Part shown: positions 46,144 through 55,103 of the stretch, piece after piece | Layout: each line of letters begins with the position of its first letter | Position numbering within the stretch: position 1 is the stretch's first letter | From: Chitinophagaceae bacterium C216 | Lineage (GTDB): Bacteria > Bacteroidota > Bacteroidia > Chitinophagales > Chitinophagaceae | Assembly: GCA_028485475.2 (NCBI GenBank) | Contig: CP144143.1 | Coordinates: 1,054,001-1,118,000, forward strand | Direction of reading: 5' to 3' | Length of the DNA: 64,000 nt | Notes under the pieces: generated by a model | The model's input: the letters and a program-made list of their open reading frames with translations, nothing else | The model's database searches: none | Told to the model about the DNA's origin: nothing | Program-made: the position numbers and the translations under genes

Positions 46144-46606
46144 TGTTGCTGCTGACTATTTGGGAAAGGTAATTATAGAATTCCTGAACAATATTGTTTT
46201 CGGCGACACTCTTGCTACTATCGTACACCTTGTATAAGGTGAGGGGTGTCGTAATGGCCATAAGGGTGTTTATCATTTTTCTTTTTAGTTGCGTTTCTTC
46301 TGCTATTTGATCGATAATATTTATCAGCTCAATACCAAAGATTTCAGAATTCAAACTGCGCCCTTTAGCCAGAATATCCTGATAGGATGATAGTTTTATG
46401 GGGCCTGATAAGGAAGCACACTCTCTGGCTATACGAATAAATTCTACTGACTTTTCAGGATTTTTACACCGATTGTTTAGCTCGGATAGGGTAGTTTTGA
46501 CGATATTATTGATGGCAAGTTCTATTTGGCTTTTGTGGATTGGTTGACCTATTGAATAAAGTGCCAACTCAATAAGTCTTTCATCTACTGGTACAGAAAG
46601 TTCCAT
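46103..46606 (-). CDS. Hypothetical cytoplasmic protein, last gene of the signalling block
   Basis: A 167-residue protein, all-helical in appearance, without signal peptide or membrane helix. No family is recognised. It is the distal gene of a leftward series beginning with a LytTR regulator at 51055, but is separated from the lipoprotein gene by 208 bases containing a folded element (46622-46708) that ends 15 bases before its ATG. The 3' end overlaps pdxA by 41 bases in the convergent direction. Confidence 0.6.
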   Translation of the reverse strand: MELSVPVDERLIELALYSIGQPIHKSQIELAINNIVKTTLSELNNRCKNPEKSVEFIRIARECASLSGPIKLSSYQDILAKGRSLNSEIFGIELINIIDQIAEETQLKRKMINTLMAITTPLTLYKVYDSSKSVAENNIVQEFYNYLSQIVSSNINLTAPPILRQAI

Positions 46607-46621
46607 CTTTTTTATTTTATA

Positions 46622-46708
46622 GTTTATAGAGGCTTAGGGTTTAAAAAAGAAAGAGGGGCATACGTATTGTCTAGAAAGACGCCGTTGCCCACTCTAAGCC
46701 CTCTAAAC
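46622..46708 (-). ncRNA. Candidate structured leader/attenuator element
   Basis: The 87 bases can form a long imperfect stem (46622-46637 with 46694-46708, 14 pairs and two bulges) enclosing a second stem (46653-46660 with 46686-46693, 7 pairs) and a small hairpin (46669-46672 with 46677-46680). On the minus strand the second stem is followed by TTTCTTTTTT, like an intrinsic terminator, and the outer stem encloses that U-run. It sits between two same-strand genes and ends 15 bases before the ATG of the downstream one. No known RNA family was recognised. Confidence 0.45.
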
Positions 46709-46814
46709 CGCCGTGAAGGTACAGCGATATCAATATCGTGTGAAGATATTTTCGATGAACTAGGTAATTTATGGAGATAGATTACCGAATTTTTTCGATG
46801 GAAGCTAATTGGCG

Positions 46815-47729
46815 TTATCCCAAATCGGGTAATACTGACCAGTAAAAAACCACGACTCTGCGTCGTTCATCATCGACCTGATAATCGGTTATATTAGGAA
46901 AGGGGAGTGCTTCCCCACGGCCATAAGCCACATATCCTATATTGAGGTTGTTATACGAATTAAATCGGGTAGCATTTTCTTTTACCAACATCTTGATATG
47001 GTAGAGTAGTTCGTTAGCTCTTAAATTGGAAAGAACAAGATTAAGTAGACCTTTTTCTGGATTTTCTTCGCGTGTATAGGACTTTAGTAGTGCATAAAGG
47101 GGTGTGTTGGGACTGAAGGATAGTGCATCAGCATAACCTACTAATACAATGTGAACTCTACGCGTAATATCCGCGTATTTGTTGGATCGATTGATGATGG
47201 AATCAATTACCGGCTTGAAGTGCTCTTCTACCACTTTTGAAGCTGAATAGGGGATTTTGTATGCACCCGGTTTAAAAAATGCCCCCATCTGATATTTACG
47301 AAAGGCATCCACACTTACTGCTTCGTTCAATAGCTCATATACACGCTCCCTGTAGCTTTCTTTTAAGTGAAAAGAGTCGATTTTGCTCAGATAGTTGTTG
47401 GCATAGTGGTAATATTTCTTCCCTCTCAGGTTGGCTTTATTTTGAGCAATAAGGTCGGCTGCATTAACGGTTTCTTCAATATTCTTGAGATCGTTTTGCA
47501 GCTTTTCAATAATCGTTTGAATGTTGTTTGCTACAGACGAGTCCATACTTCTATTAGCAACCTGTCGTTCCATTTTTGACTCCAGAGAGTCCAGTAATAC
47601 AGAGTCCTGGCTAATGGTTCGTCGGGCTAAGCTAATTTTTTCATGTGTAAGAGCTGCTTTTTTACTAACTCCGCAACTTATAAGAAAGGTTATTAAGATA
47701 AATAATATACCTAAATGATATTTCTTCAT
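46815..47729 (-). CDS. Lipoprotein with OmpA-like C-terminal region
   Basis: A 304-residue protein with a lipobox (ITFLISCGVSK, Cys19). Residues about 25-100 are a Lys/Glu/Asp-rich helical stretch, probably coiled coil. The C-terminal half (about 150-304) contains segments reminiscent of OmpA-type peptidoglycan-binding domains: IPYSASKVVEEHFKPVIDSII, HIVLVGYADALSF, LSNLRANELLYHIK and DERRRVVVFYW. It is likely anchored in a membrane and tethered to the cell wall. The gene is 19 bases downstream of a small membrane protein gene, in one operon with the hybrid kinase. Confidence 0.65.
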   Translation of the reverse strand: MKKYHLGILFILITFLISCGVSKKAALTHEKISLARRTISQDSVLLDSLESKMERQVANRSMDSSVANNIQTIIEKLQNDLKNIEETVNAADLIAQNKANLRGKKYYHYANNYLSKIDSFHLKESYRERVYELLNEAVSVDAFRKYQMGAFFKPGAYKIPYSASKVVEEHFKPVIDSIINRSNKYADITRRVHIVLVGYADALSFSPNTPLYALLKSYTREENPEKGLLNLVLSNLRANELLYHIKMLVKENATRFNSYNNLNIGYVAYGRGEALPFPNITDYQVDDERRRVVVFYWSVLPDLG

Positions 47730-47748
47730 AATTTTTTAATTCGAGAAT

Positions 47749-48156
47749 TTATTGTGGTAATGGTTTAATTGTAAATCCCGGCGAGTCTGTTTCCCGAGAT
47801 GATATTTTCTTAATTTTTTGTTCGAGTATTTTGGAATAAATCAGCTTTCTGGTGTTAGTAGTACTAACTGATGTAGTAGAGTCATTAATATTTTCTGGAA
47901 CTATTGCAGAAGGGTCTGCATTAAGATTTATATTAATAAGATTGACATTTTCATCTAATTGAAAATCTTTATACGTAAGTAATAATTCGTATACATGTAT
48001 ATCAGTGTTTTGTACGAAGTTAGTGTATTTTTTCGAACTATTTCTATCTTGTTGATGCCACGCATATAACATAGCGAAGCAAAGTAATATTCCTCCTGTC
48101 CATAATATGATAAGTGATATTTTACTAGTCTGCTGATACGTAATTATTCTTTTCAT
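47749..48156 (-). CDS. Small single-pass membrane protein, unknown
   Basis: A 135-residue protein with one transmembrane helix (about 13-33, ISLIILWTGGILLCFAMLYAW) and a periplasmic part of about 100 residues containing a Ser/Thr-rich linker. The family is not recognised. It lies between the hybrid kinase (59 bases upstream) and the OmpA-like lipoprotein (19 bases downstream) and is probably co-expressed with them. It could link the kinase to the envelope, but this is only inferred from position. Confidence 0.6.
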   Translation of the reverse strand: MKRIITYQQTSKISLIILWTGGILLCFAMLYAWHQQDRNSSKKYTNFVQNTDIHVYELLLTYKDFQLDENVNLININLNADPSAIVPENINDSTTSVSTTNTRKLIYSKILEQKIKKISSRETDSPGFTIKPLPQ

Positions 48157-48215
48157 AAGATAAAATTGGAATGGCTAAGAGTGAGATGAAAGGATAATTA
48201 TTTTAATGGCAATTT

Positions 48216-50342
48216 TTATACATTAATCTCTTTTTCTATGTCATCTATAAATGAAGTGCATTGCTGTAAGTCGAGTGTTTTATTTTCCATAGTGGTGAAA
48301 TTGCACTTCCCTATAGCTTTATAAACAGGGTGTTCTGCGCCTAAAGGCGAAAAAGTTGATTTTAATCTGTGTAATATCTTTTTAACTTTTCCAATATCCT
48401 GCTGCGAGAAAGCCTCTATAAGTTCTGCCTTATCCAGTTCCCACTGGTTTTTCATTGCCTGTACTACTTCTCCAACAGTATCAGGGTCATTGCCTACTAA
48501 TTCATACAAATAGTTAAGAGTATGGTGGTTGTTATTCTGAATATTCTCCAAATAGCTTGCTGTGGTTTTAATAAGCAATTGCTCATCAACTGGTTTTGAA
48601 ATATAATCGGTAAACCCGGCATTTTTGCATTTTATAATTTCGGTTTCCGATACATATGCTGTCATTGCAATTATAGGAGTAGAGATCTGTTTTTCGTTAC
48701 GGAGAATGCCAATGGCAGTATATCCATCCATTTCTGGCATTTGTATATCCATAAAAATTAAATCGAATGTTTCTTTTTCCAACAGATTTACTGCTTCCAG
48801 GCCATTGTCAATGATTTTCGGTTTTAATCCGTATTTGCCAAACATATGTTTTAACAGAATCTGATTGGCTTTATTGTCCTCAACAATCAGCACCTTTCCT
48901 TCAGGTAATTTATCGATTGTTATGAAGGATTGTTCTTCTGATACGGGATTGGTATTTTTCTCCAGAATACAAGTGAAATTAAATTCGGAGCCTTCATTTA
49001 CTTCACTAAAAACCGAGATAGTGCCACCCATTCTTTCCACCAGATTTTTGGCAATCGTAAGTCCGAGGCCTGTTCCTCCGTATTGTCTTTGCACACCTTG
49101 TTCCAGTTGTTCAAAGCGCTCAAAAATGGCAGCTACTTTATCTTTAGGAATGCCGATACCGGTATCTTTTACCGTAAATCCTAGTTTATAATATTTATCA
49201 TCTTCATCTATCCATACCACATTGGCGGTGACTTTTATCTCTCCTTCATTGGTGAATTTTATGGCATTCCCAATTAGATTCACGAAGATTTGCTGTAATC
49301 TTTCGATATCGCCAATGACATGCTCCGGTACTTTGGATTCGATGTAAGAGGAATAATGCAGCCCTTTTTCATTAATGGCATTTGAAAACATTCTCTCCAG
49401 CCTGTTAAACAAATGATACAGATTGAAAGGCTTATGTACCATTTTAAGTTTGCCTGCCTCAATTTTTGATAGATCCAGTACGTCGTTTACAATGTTGAGT
49501 AAGTTTTGTGCTCCGGACCGTACCATGTCTACATATTCTCTCTGCTGTTTATTTAAAGGGGTATCTTTTAAAAGATTCCCGAAACCGATAAGGGCATTCA
49601 GCGGGGTCCTTAATTCATGGCTCATATTGGCCAGAAACTCATCTTTAGCATTCTTACTTTTTAGAGCTGCTTGTTCTGCAGCTTGTAGTTCCGCAATCAG
49701 TTTTAATTGTTGGGATTGTCTTTTAATAATGATGGTTGACATTACCAGTATGGTAATAATGGCAAACAATGCAAGAATCTTATTATAGAGTGAAAGCTGA
49801 CCGGCTTGCTCCGAGTTTCGCGTGAGCGTTTCTTGAAGATTCTTTCTTAGAAAAGCCTGTAGTGTAAGACAATTGGCGTATACCTTATCTCCAGGACTTA
49901 CTTTGTATAAAGAATCGATTAGCTTATTTTTTTCCTGCACATTGCCACTAATATGTGTATTTAAAATAGACTCTGAAATATTCAATTGTTCTTCAATAAT
50001 ATTTCTAATGATATTTGAAATCTCATGACTATTAGATGAAGTGTAAGATGTAATAATATCGGTATTATAACCCAGCATAGTGAGCGAGTCTTTCAGCTGG
50101 CTTATTCTGGTACTATTTACCTTTAAATTGCGATCTTTGAATTTGCTCTGTAGGTCGAAAGACAGGTTTACAAGTTCCTGTATACTATTGTTAATGAGAA
50201 AAGTTGCAACAGCTTGTTTGTTTCCTTCATTCAGCGCTCTTGTGGATTTGTTTGTAAAAAATTGTGTAACTACAAAGAGGGCTATTAAGGCGAGCGCCAA
50301 GACAACAATCGAAAAGAAAGAATATTCCTTATTTTTTGCCAT
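48216..50342 (-). CDS. Hybrid sensor histidine kinase with receiver and HPt domains
   Basis: A 708-residue phosphorelay protein. Two transmembrane helices (about 10-29 and 187-207) bracket a helical periplasmic sensor of about 155 residues. Then come HisKA with H242 in SHELRTPLNAL, HATPase with DTGIGIP and GGTGLGLTIAK, a receiver domain with D532 in FMDIQMPEMDG, and a C-terminal HPt with H658 in LHRLKSTFSPLG. It thus holds a complete His-Asp-His relay and should hand phosphate to a separate regulator. The LytTR gene two bases upstream on the same strand is the obvious recipient. Confidence 0.92.
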   Translation of the reverse strand: MAKNKEYSFFSIVVLALALIALFVVTQFFTNKSTRALNEGNKQAVATFLINNSIQELVNLSFDLQSKFKDRNLKVNSTRISQLKDSLTMLGYNTDIITSYTSSNSHEISNIIRNIIEEQLNISESILNTHISGNVQEKNKLIDSLYKVSPGDKVYANCLTLQAFLRKNLQETLTRNSEQAGQLSLYNKILALFAIITILVMSTIIIKRQSQQLKLIAELQAAEQAALKSKNAKDEFLANMSHELRTPLNALIGFGNLLKDTPLNKQQREYVDMVRSGAQNLLNIVNDVLDLSKIEAGKLKMVHKPFNLYHLFNRLERMFSNAINEKGLHYSSYIESKVPEHVIGDIERLQQIFVNLIGNAIKFTNEGEIKVTANVVWIDEDDKYYKLGFTVKDTGIGIPKDKVAAIFERFEQLEQGVQRQYGGTGLGLTIAKNLVERMGGTISVFSEVNEGSEFNFTCILEKNTNPVSEEQSFITIDKLPEGKVLIVEDNKANQILLKHMFGKYGLKPKIIDNGLEAVNLLEKETFDLIFMDIQMPEMDGYTAIGILRNEKQISTPIIAMTAYVSETEIIKCKNAGFTDYISKPVDEQLLIKTTASYLENIQNNNHHTLNYLYELVGNDPDTVGEVVQAMKNQWELDKAELIEAFSQQDIGKVKKILHRLKSTFSPLGAEHPVYKAIGKCNFTTMENKTLDLQQCTSFIDDIEKEINV

Positions 50343-50344
50343 AC

Positions 50345-51055
50345 TTATAATAACTGTAGGGTCTTCAGTAGAGCATCGCGGTAGGATTCAGAAATAGGAA
50401 TGGGATGATCATGTATGTACACGACCCTGTCTTCTATGTAATCGATCTTATTTAAAGCTATGATATAACTCCTGTGGGTGCGAATAAATTTGTTTGAAGG
50501 GAATTTATCTTCGATAGACTTTAGGCTTCCATGTACTACATAGCTCTTCTCTGGCACATAAATTTTGATGTAATCTCCTTTGGCTTCAACCCAAAGGATA
50601 TCGTTCATATCTATCTTACGAATGATCTTATTGTCTTTTACGAAAATGAAATCGCTAGAGGTTTCTTTGCTAATCTCAACATTTTTATGACTGAGAAGCT
50701 CCTTCGCCCTTTCAATGGACAACATCACTCTAGCTAAGGAGAATGGTTTTACAATGTAGTCGACTACATTTAGCTCGAAAGCTTCGACAGCGTAGCCTTG
50801 TTTGGCAGTAGTGAGGATTGTGAGGGGTCTTTCGTTCAGCATTCTCAATAGCTCCAACCCACTGATATCGGGCATTTCAATATCTAGAAATAATATATCG
50901 ACGGGGTTGCTTTCGATATAACTCTTCGCGCTTAGGCCATTGTCAAATTCCGCCAAAATATGAATGCCTTCGATTTTGGATAGAATTTGTTTAAGTAGGA
51001 CCCTTGCTACCTGATTGTCATCGATAATAAGACAATTTAAAGGGCGTTGCACCAT
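50345..51055 (-). CDS. LytTR-family response regulator
   Basis: A 236-residue regulator: receiver domain with acidic residues D12/D13, phospho-acceptor D58 in LFLDIEMPDISG and Lys in IVKPF. A LytTR DNA-binding domain follows (about 134-236: DFIFVKDNKIIRKI, DILWVEAKGDYIKIY, FIRTHRSYIIAL). Only two bases separate it from the hybrid kinase gene, so they form one unit. LytTR regulators commonly control envelope or cell-surface genes; the three envelope-type genes downstream would suit this. Confidence 0.92.
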   Translation of the reverse strand: MVQRPLNCLIIDDNQVARVLLKQILSKIEGIHILAEFDNGLSAKSYIESNPVDILFLDIEMPDISGLELLRMLNERPLTILTTAKQGYAVEAFELNVVDYIVKPFSLARVMLSIERAKELLSHKNVEISKETSSDFIFVKDNKIIRKIDMNDILWVEAKGDYIKIYVPEKSYVVHGSLKSIEDKFPSNKFIRTHRSYIIALNKIDYIEDRVVYIHDHPIPISESYRDALLKTLQLL

Positions 51056-51092
51056 CGCTTTTTCTGCTAATTTAAGTATTCGTGGTTACAAT

Positions 51093-51129
51093 ATAAAATT
51101 AAAAGGCCCTGTATATTTACAGGACCTTT
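51093..51129 (-). terminator. Terminator after atpA
   Basis: On the minus strand AAAGGTCCTGT pairs with ACAGGGCCTTT with one mismatch around a six-base loop and is followed by TAATTTTAT. It lies 33 bases after the atpA stop codon, ahead of the LytTR gene. Confidence 0.8.
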
Positions 51130-51161
51130 CGTAATATGTCAAAAGTATTGTTGAAGCTAAA

Positions 51162-52745
51162 TTACTTTGCTTTGTACTGAGGTATCAATGTGTTGGCAAG
51201 TTCTACCATTTTTTGGATACCCTCTTCAGGAAGATTACCTTTCTTGAATTCAGTCAGTACATCTGGGAGTTTGTTTTCCATTTCCATTAAGAAGTGTTCT
51301 TCAAACTCTTTCACTTTGTTTACCGGAACTTCTTTCAGCAGTCCTTGTGTACCCAAGTAAATGATAGCAATTTGCTTTTCTACTGGGAACGGAGAATACT
51401 GTGCCTGTTTCAGAATTTCCACGTTGCGAGCACCTTTGTCAATTACGTTCTTGGTTGCTGCATCGAGGTCTCCACCGAATTTAGCAAAAGCTTCCAACTC
51501 GCGATAAAGCGCTTGGTCAAGTTTCAGTGTACCGGCCACTTTTTTCATCGATTTAATCTGCGCATTACCACCTACACGGCTTACGGAGATACCTACGTTG
51601 ATCGCAGGGCGGATACCGGATAGGAACAAGCCTGATTCTAGGAATATCTGACCATCGGTAATGGAGATTACGTTTGTAGGAATGTATGCAGAAACGTCAC
51701 CTGCCTGAGTTTCGATGATGGGAAGAGCAGTCAAGGAACCGCCTCCTTTCACCAGATGTTTGATAGAATCCGGCAGGTCGTTCATGTTTTTAACGATTTC
51801 GTCGTTGTTGATAATTTTCGCAGCTCTTTCCAGCAGACGGCTATGCAGGTAGAATACATCACCAGGATATGCCTCACGTCCTGGAGGACGACGTAACAGC
51901 AGAGACACCTCACGGTATGCTACCGCTTGTTTAGAAAGGTCGTCGTAAACGATAAGAGCAGGACGTCCGGTATCGCGGAAATATTCTCCTATAGCAGCAC
52001 CGGCAAAAGGTGCGTAGAACTGCAATGGAGCAGGGTCAGAAGCAGAAGCAGCTACGATAATGGTATAATCCATGGCGCCATGGTCTTGGAGTGTTTTCAT
52101 TACTCCGGCAATGGTAGATGCTTTCTGCCCAATGGCTACGTATATACAGTATACAGGTTTGCCTGCCTGATAAAATTCTTTTTGATTGATAATTGTATCT
52201 ATTGCAATAGCTGTTTTACCGGTTTGGCGGTCACCGATGATGAGCTCACGCTGTCCGCGACCAATAGGAATCATGGCATCGATAGCTTTGATACCGGTTT
52301 GCAGCGGTTCTTTTACCGGTTCACGGAAGATTACGCCAGGGGCTTTACGCTCCAATGGCATTTCATATAGTTCTCCGGTAATAGGGCCTTTACCATCGAT
52401 GGGCTGCCCCAGCGTATTTACTACACGTCCTACCATGCCTTCGCCTACTTTGATAGAAGCGATTTGACCGGTACGACGTACTTTGGAACCTTCTTTAATA
52501 TCCTTGCCTTCACCCATCAGTACCACACCTACGTTATCCTCTTCAAGGTTTAACGCAATGGCGCGTACCCCATTTTCAAATTCAACTAGCTCACCATAGC
52601 GAACGTTTCCAAGTCCATATACACGGGCTATGCCATCGCCCACTTGAAGTACAGTTCCTATTTCTTCTAAATCGGCATGAGCATTAAAATTGCTTAACTG
52701 CTCCCTTAGTATGGCACTAATTTCGTCGGGTTTAATTTCAGGCAT
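51162..52745 (-). CDS. atpA: ATP synthase subunit alpha
   Basis: A 527-residue F1 alpha subunit. The Walker A loop [11 protein letters not shown] (near 170), the [47 protein letters not shown] block in shortened form (VYDDLSKQ, then [12 protein letters not shown]) and the N-terminal beta-barrel with [11 protein letters not shown] are all present. It is flanked by a terminator and its own promoter, and no other ATP synthase subunit gene lies nearby, so it is transcribed alone. The other subunits must be elsewhere in the genome. Confidence 0.96.
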   Translation of the reverse strand: MPEIKPDEISAILREQLSNFNAHADLEEIGTVLQVGDGIARVYGLGNVRYGELVEFENGVRAIALNLEEDNVGVVLMGEGKDIKEGSKVRRTGQIASIKVGEGMVGRVVNTLGQPIDGKGPITGELYEMPLERKAPGVIFREPVKEPLQTGIKAIDAMIPIGRGQRELIIGDRQTGKTAIAIDTIINQKEFYQAGKPVYCIYVAIGQKASTIAGVMKTLQDHGAMDYTIIVAASASDPAPLQFYAPFAGAAIGEYFRDTGRPALIVYDDLSKQAVAYREVSLLLRRPPGREAYPGDVFYLHSRLLERAAKIINNDEIVKNMNDLPDSIKHLVKGGGSLTALPIIETQAGDVSAYIPTNVISITDGQIFLESGLFLSGIRPAINVGISVSRVGGNAQIKSMKKVAGTLKLDQALYRELEAFAKFGGDLDAATKNVIDKGARNVEILKQAQYSPFPVEKQIAIIYLGTQGLLKEVPVNKVKEFEEHFLMEMENKLPDVLTEFKKGNLPEEGIQKMVELANTLIPQYKAK

Positions 52746-52804
52746 ATATATTCTTGTTTTAAAAATTTATTGTGGTTGCTGCAATACAGCGTTTTTTCAG
52801 GCTG

Positions 52805-52835
52805 CAAAAGTAGGCAATCGGAAGTTTATAACAAA
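52805..52835 (-). promoter_or_regulatory. atpA promoter
   Basis: On the minus strand TTTG (52835-52832) and TACTTTTG (52812-52805) are spaced by 19 bases, a perfect Bacteroidota promoter. Transcription would start near 52799, giving a leader of about 53 bases. Confidence 0.75.
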
Positions 52836-52998
52836 AAAATGTACAGGCATTCAAGCGGGATGAAAGTATTTTTTTATTTAATATGATAAGTTGCTCATTT
52901 TTAGTAGGTTTATGAAAAATTTCGGAGCGATGGGAGATTTGCCAAGTGGAGCCTGATTTTTAACCTAAGGAAAATACCATCAAAAATGGAGGGATGAA

Positions 52999-55071
52999 AT
53001 GTTTTTGAGGCAAAATCCATTTGTAAAGCTGCTCATTCCTTTTGCATCGGGCATTCTCATTCAGTGGTACCTGCAGCCGCCGGGCAAGATAGGAGTCTTG
53101 ATTCTATTAATTGGGGGAACACTTTATAGCTTTTTTTCTTTATTAAAAGGGTTTGCGAGATGGAAGTATAGTTGGCTGAGCGGTGCCGGACTAGGTGCTG
53201 CTATGCTCGCAGTAGGGATGTTATTGGCATATACCAAAGATGTCCGCAATCACCCTTTATGGATGGGGCATCACTACAGCGCAGAGCAGGCTATTGTGGC
53301 CGTCTTACAGGAGTTTCCTGTAGAGAAGGAACGCTCTTATAAAGCTGAAGCTCAAGTGCAATACTGTATTGCGGAGGATAGTAAACAAAAAGTAAGAGGG
53401 CGTATTATTATTTATTTCAGCAAAGACAGCTGCAATGCTCATTTAAAGGCAGGCGACCAACTACTTTTTCAAAAGTCGTTGCAGGAAATTCGTAATACAG
53501 GTAACCCCGGAGCATTTGATTATAAAAGGTATGCACTTTTCAATGAAATTACCCATACCATTTATCTGACAGATACGGAATATGTAAAGCTCTCCGAAAA
53601 CAATATTTCGGCTTGGAAGAAGCTGATTTTCAAGATGAGAAGCTATGTGCTGCAGACCATCCGCCAATATATCAAAGATCCGAAGGAGCAAGGTTTGGCC
53701 GAAGCGATGCTTATTGGATACAGAGAAGACTTAGATAAGGAACTATTGCAGGCTTATACCAATACCGGCGTGGTGCATGTAATTGCTGTATCAGGGATGC
53801 ACCTAGCGATGCTGTATTGGGTTATCAATATCGTATTGCAGCCTTTATTAAGAAAAAGTACTACCCGATGGCTGCACACCCTACTTGTACTGCTCATTTT
53901 GTGGAGTTTTGCGTTTGTAGCTGGGGGAGCGGCTTCTGTGGTACGAGCAGCTGTAATGTTTACCTTTATTACGATAGGCAGACAAATTAATCGCAATACC
54001 TCTATTTATAATATCCTTGCAGCTGCGGCCTTTTTTCAGCTTTGTTATAATCCTTACTGGCTGTGGAATGCAGGCTTTCAGCTTTCCTATATGGCGGTGT
54101 TGAGTATTGTAGTGTTTTATAAACCGATTTATAATTTACTGTATGTACGAAACGAAATTTTAAATAAAGTATGGCAACTAGCATCAGTAAGTATGGCTGC
54201 ACAAATACTTACTACGCCTCTGGCGCTTTACAACTTTCATCAGTTCCCCATTTATTTTTTACTGGCCAATCTGGTAGTGGTGCCGGCATCCAGCATGGTA
54301 CTCGTGGGCACACTGTTGCTCACAGTAATAGCACCCGTTCGGCTGTTGGCAGTAGAGATGGGTAAGATTCTTGAAGGATTAATATGGTGGCTGAATTCAT
54401 TTATTGAAATAATGGGCACCTTTCCTTTGGCCGTATGGTCGGGAATACAGATAGGTGTCGGGCAAACAGTATTATTATATATTGTTATAGCAGCAATGTT
54501 TTTTTGGCTGAGAGAAAAAAATAAGGCGGGCTTATGGACAGTGCTAGCCGCCATATTTCTTTTTTGGGCCATAAGAGCCTGGGCTATTTATGAGGTAGAC
54601 AGGCAACGTAAAATAGTAGTATATCATATTCCCCGCTATGGTGTGATGGACTTTATTGGTGGAAGAAATTTTTATGCAGTCGGTGATAATGCAGCCTTTC
54701 AGGATTTTGCGGTGCAAACATTTACCCTGCATCCGGCCCGCACTTTTCAGCGCGTGCGTCGTTCGGAGGTGATGGCAGGATTTTCTCGCCATGGAAATGC
54801 CATCATTTTTCAGGGCAAGAAGGTTTTATGGATAAATGAAGCACTTAATGAAACCAATCTAAGTGGCACTATACCAGTTGATATTGTAGTGTTTTCGGGC
54901 AATACTCGCATAACAACTGATAAATTTTTTAACCACCTAACTCCAAAGCATATTGTAGCCGATGGCTCTGTGCCGGCGGGGAAAGCACGCTATTGGAAGC
55001 GCGTTTGCGATTCATTACAGGTGCCTTTTCATTATACAGTTGCGGATGGGGCTTTTGTCATGAATTTTTAA
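52999..55071 (+). CDS. comEC: ComEC/Rec2-family DNA channel protein
   Basis: A 690-residue polytopic protein of the ComEC family, which passes single-stranded DNA across the inner membrane in natural transformation. Hydrophobic helices at the N-terminus precede a soluble OB-like domain (about 90-200). The competence domain (about 225-510) carries the signature NTGVVHVIAVSGMHLAMLY. The C-terminal 150 residues correspond to the metallo-beta-lactamase part but show no HxHxDH motif, so that nuclease-like domain is degenerate. Its stop codon overlaps the purH promoter. Confidence 0.88.
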   Translation: MFLRQNPFVKLLIPFASGILIQWYLQPPGKIGVLILLIGGTLYSFFSLLKGFARWKYSWLSGAGLGAAMLAVGMLLAYTKDVRNHPLWMGHHYSAEQAIVAVLQEFPVEKERSYKAEAQVQYCIAEDSKQKVRGRIIIYFSKDSCNAHLKAGDQLLFQKSLQEIRNTGNPGAFDYKRYALFNEITHTIYLTDTEYVKLSENNISAWKKLIFKMRSYVLQTIRQYIKDPKEQGLAEAMLIGYREDLDKELLQAYTNTGVVHVIAVSGMHLAMLYWVINIVLQPLLRKSTTRWLHTLLVLLILWSFAFVAGGAASVVRAAVMFTFITIGRQINRNTSIYNILAAAAFFQLCYNPYWLWNAGFQLSYMAVLSIVVFYKPIYNLLYVRNEILNKVWQLASVSMAAQILTTPLALYNFHQFPIYFLLANLVVVPASSMVLVGTLLLTVIAPVRLLAVEMGKILEGLIWWLNSFIEIMGTFPLAVWSGIQIGVGQTVLLYIVIAAMFFWLREKNKAGLWTVLAAIFLFWAIRAWAIYEVDRQRKIVVYHIPRYGVMDFIGGRNFYAVGDNAAFQDFAVQTFTLHPARTFQRVRRSEVMAGFSRHGNAIIFQGKKVLWINEALNETNLSGTIPVDIVVFSGNTRITTDKFFNHLTPKHIVADGSVPAGKARYWKRVCDSLQVPFHYTVADGAFVMNF

Positions 55072-55084
55072 TAGCGTACTTTTG
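55053..55084 (+). promoter_or_regulatory. purH promoter inside the end of comEC
   Basis: TTTTG (55053-55057) and TACTTTTG (55077-55084) are spaced by 19 bases, a perfect match to both elements. Transcription would begin near 55090, 14 bases before the purH ATG at 55104. It excludes the longer in-frame start at 54993. Confidence 0.78.
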
Positions 55085-55103
55085 CGGCTCATTTCTCAAA
55101 ATC

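Noticed and set aside
54993-55103. Longer purH start
   Set aside because: It lies in comEC coding sequence and upstream of the purH promoter; ATG 55104 fits family length.
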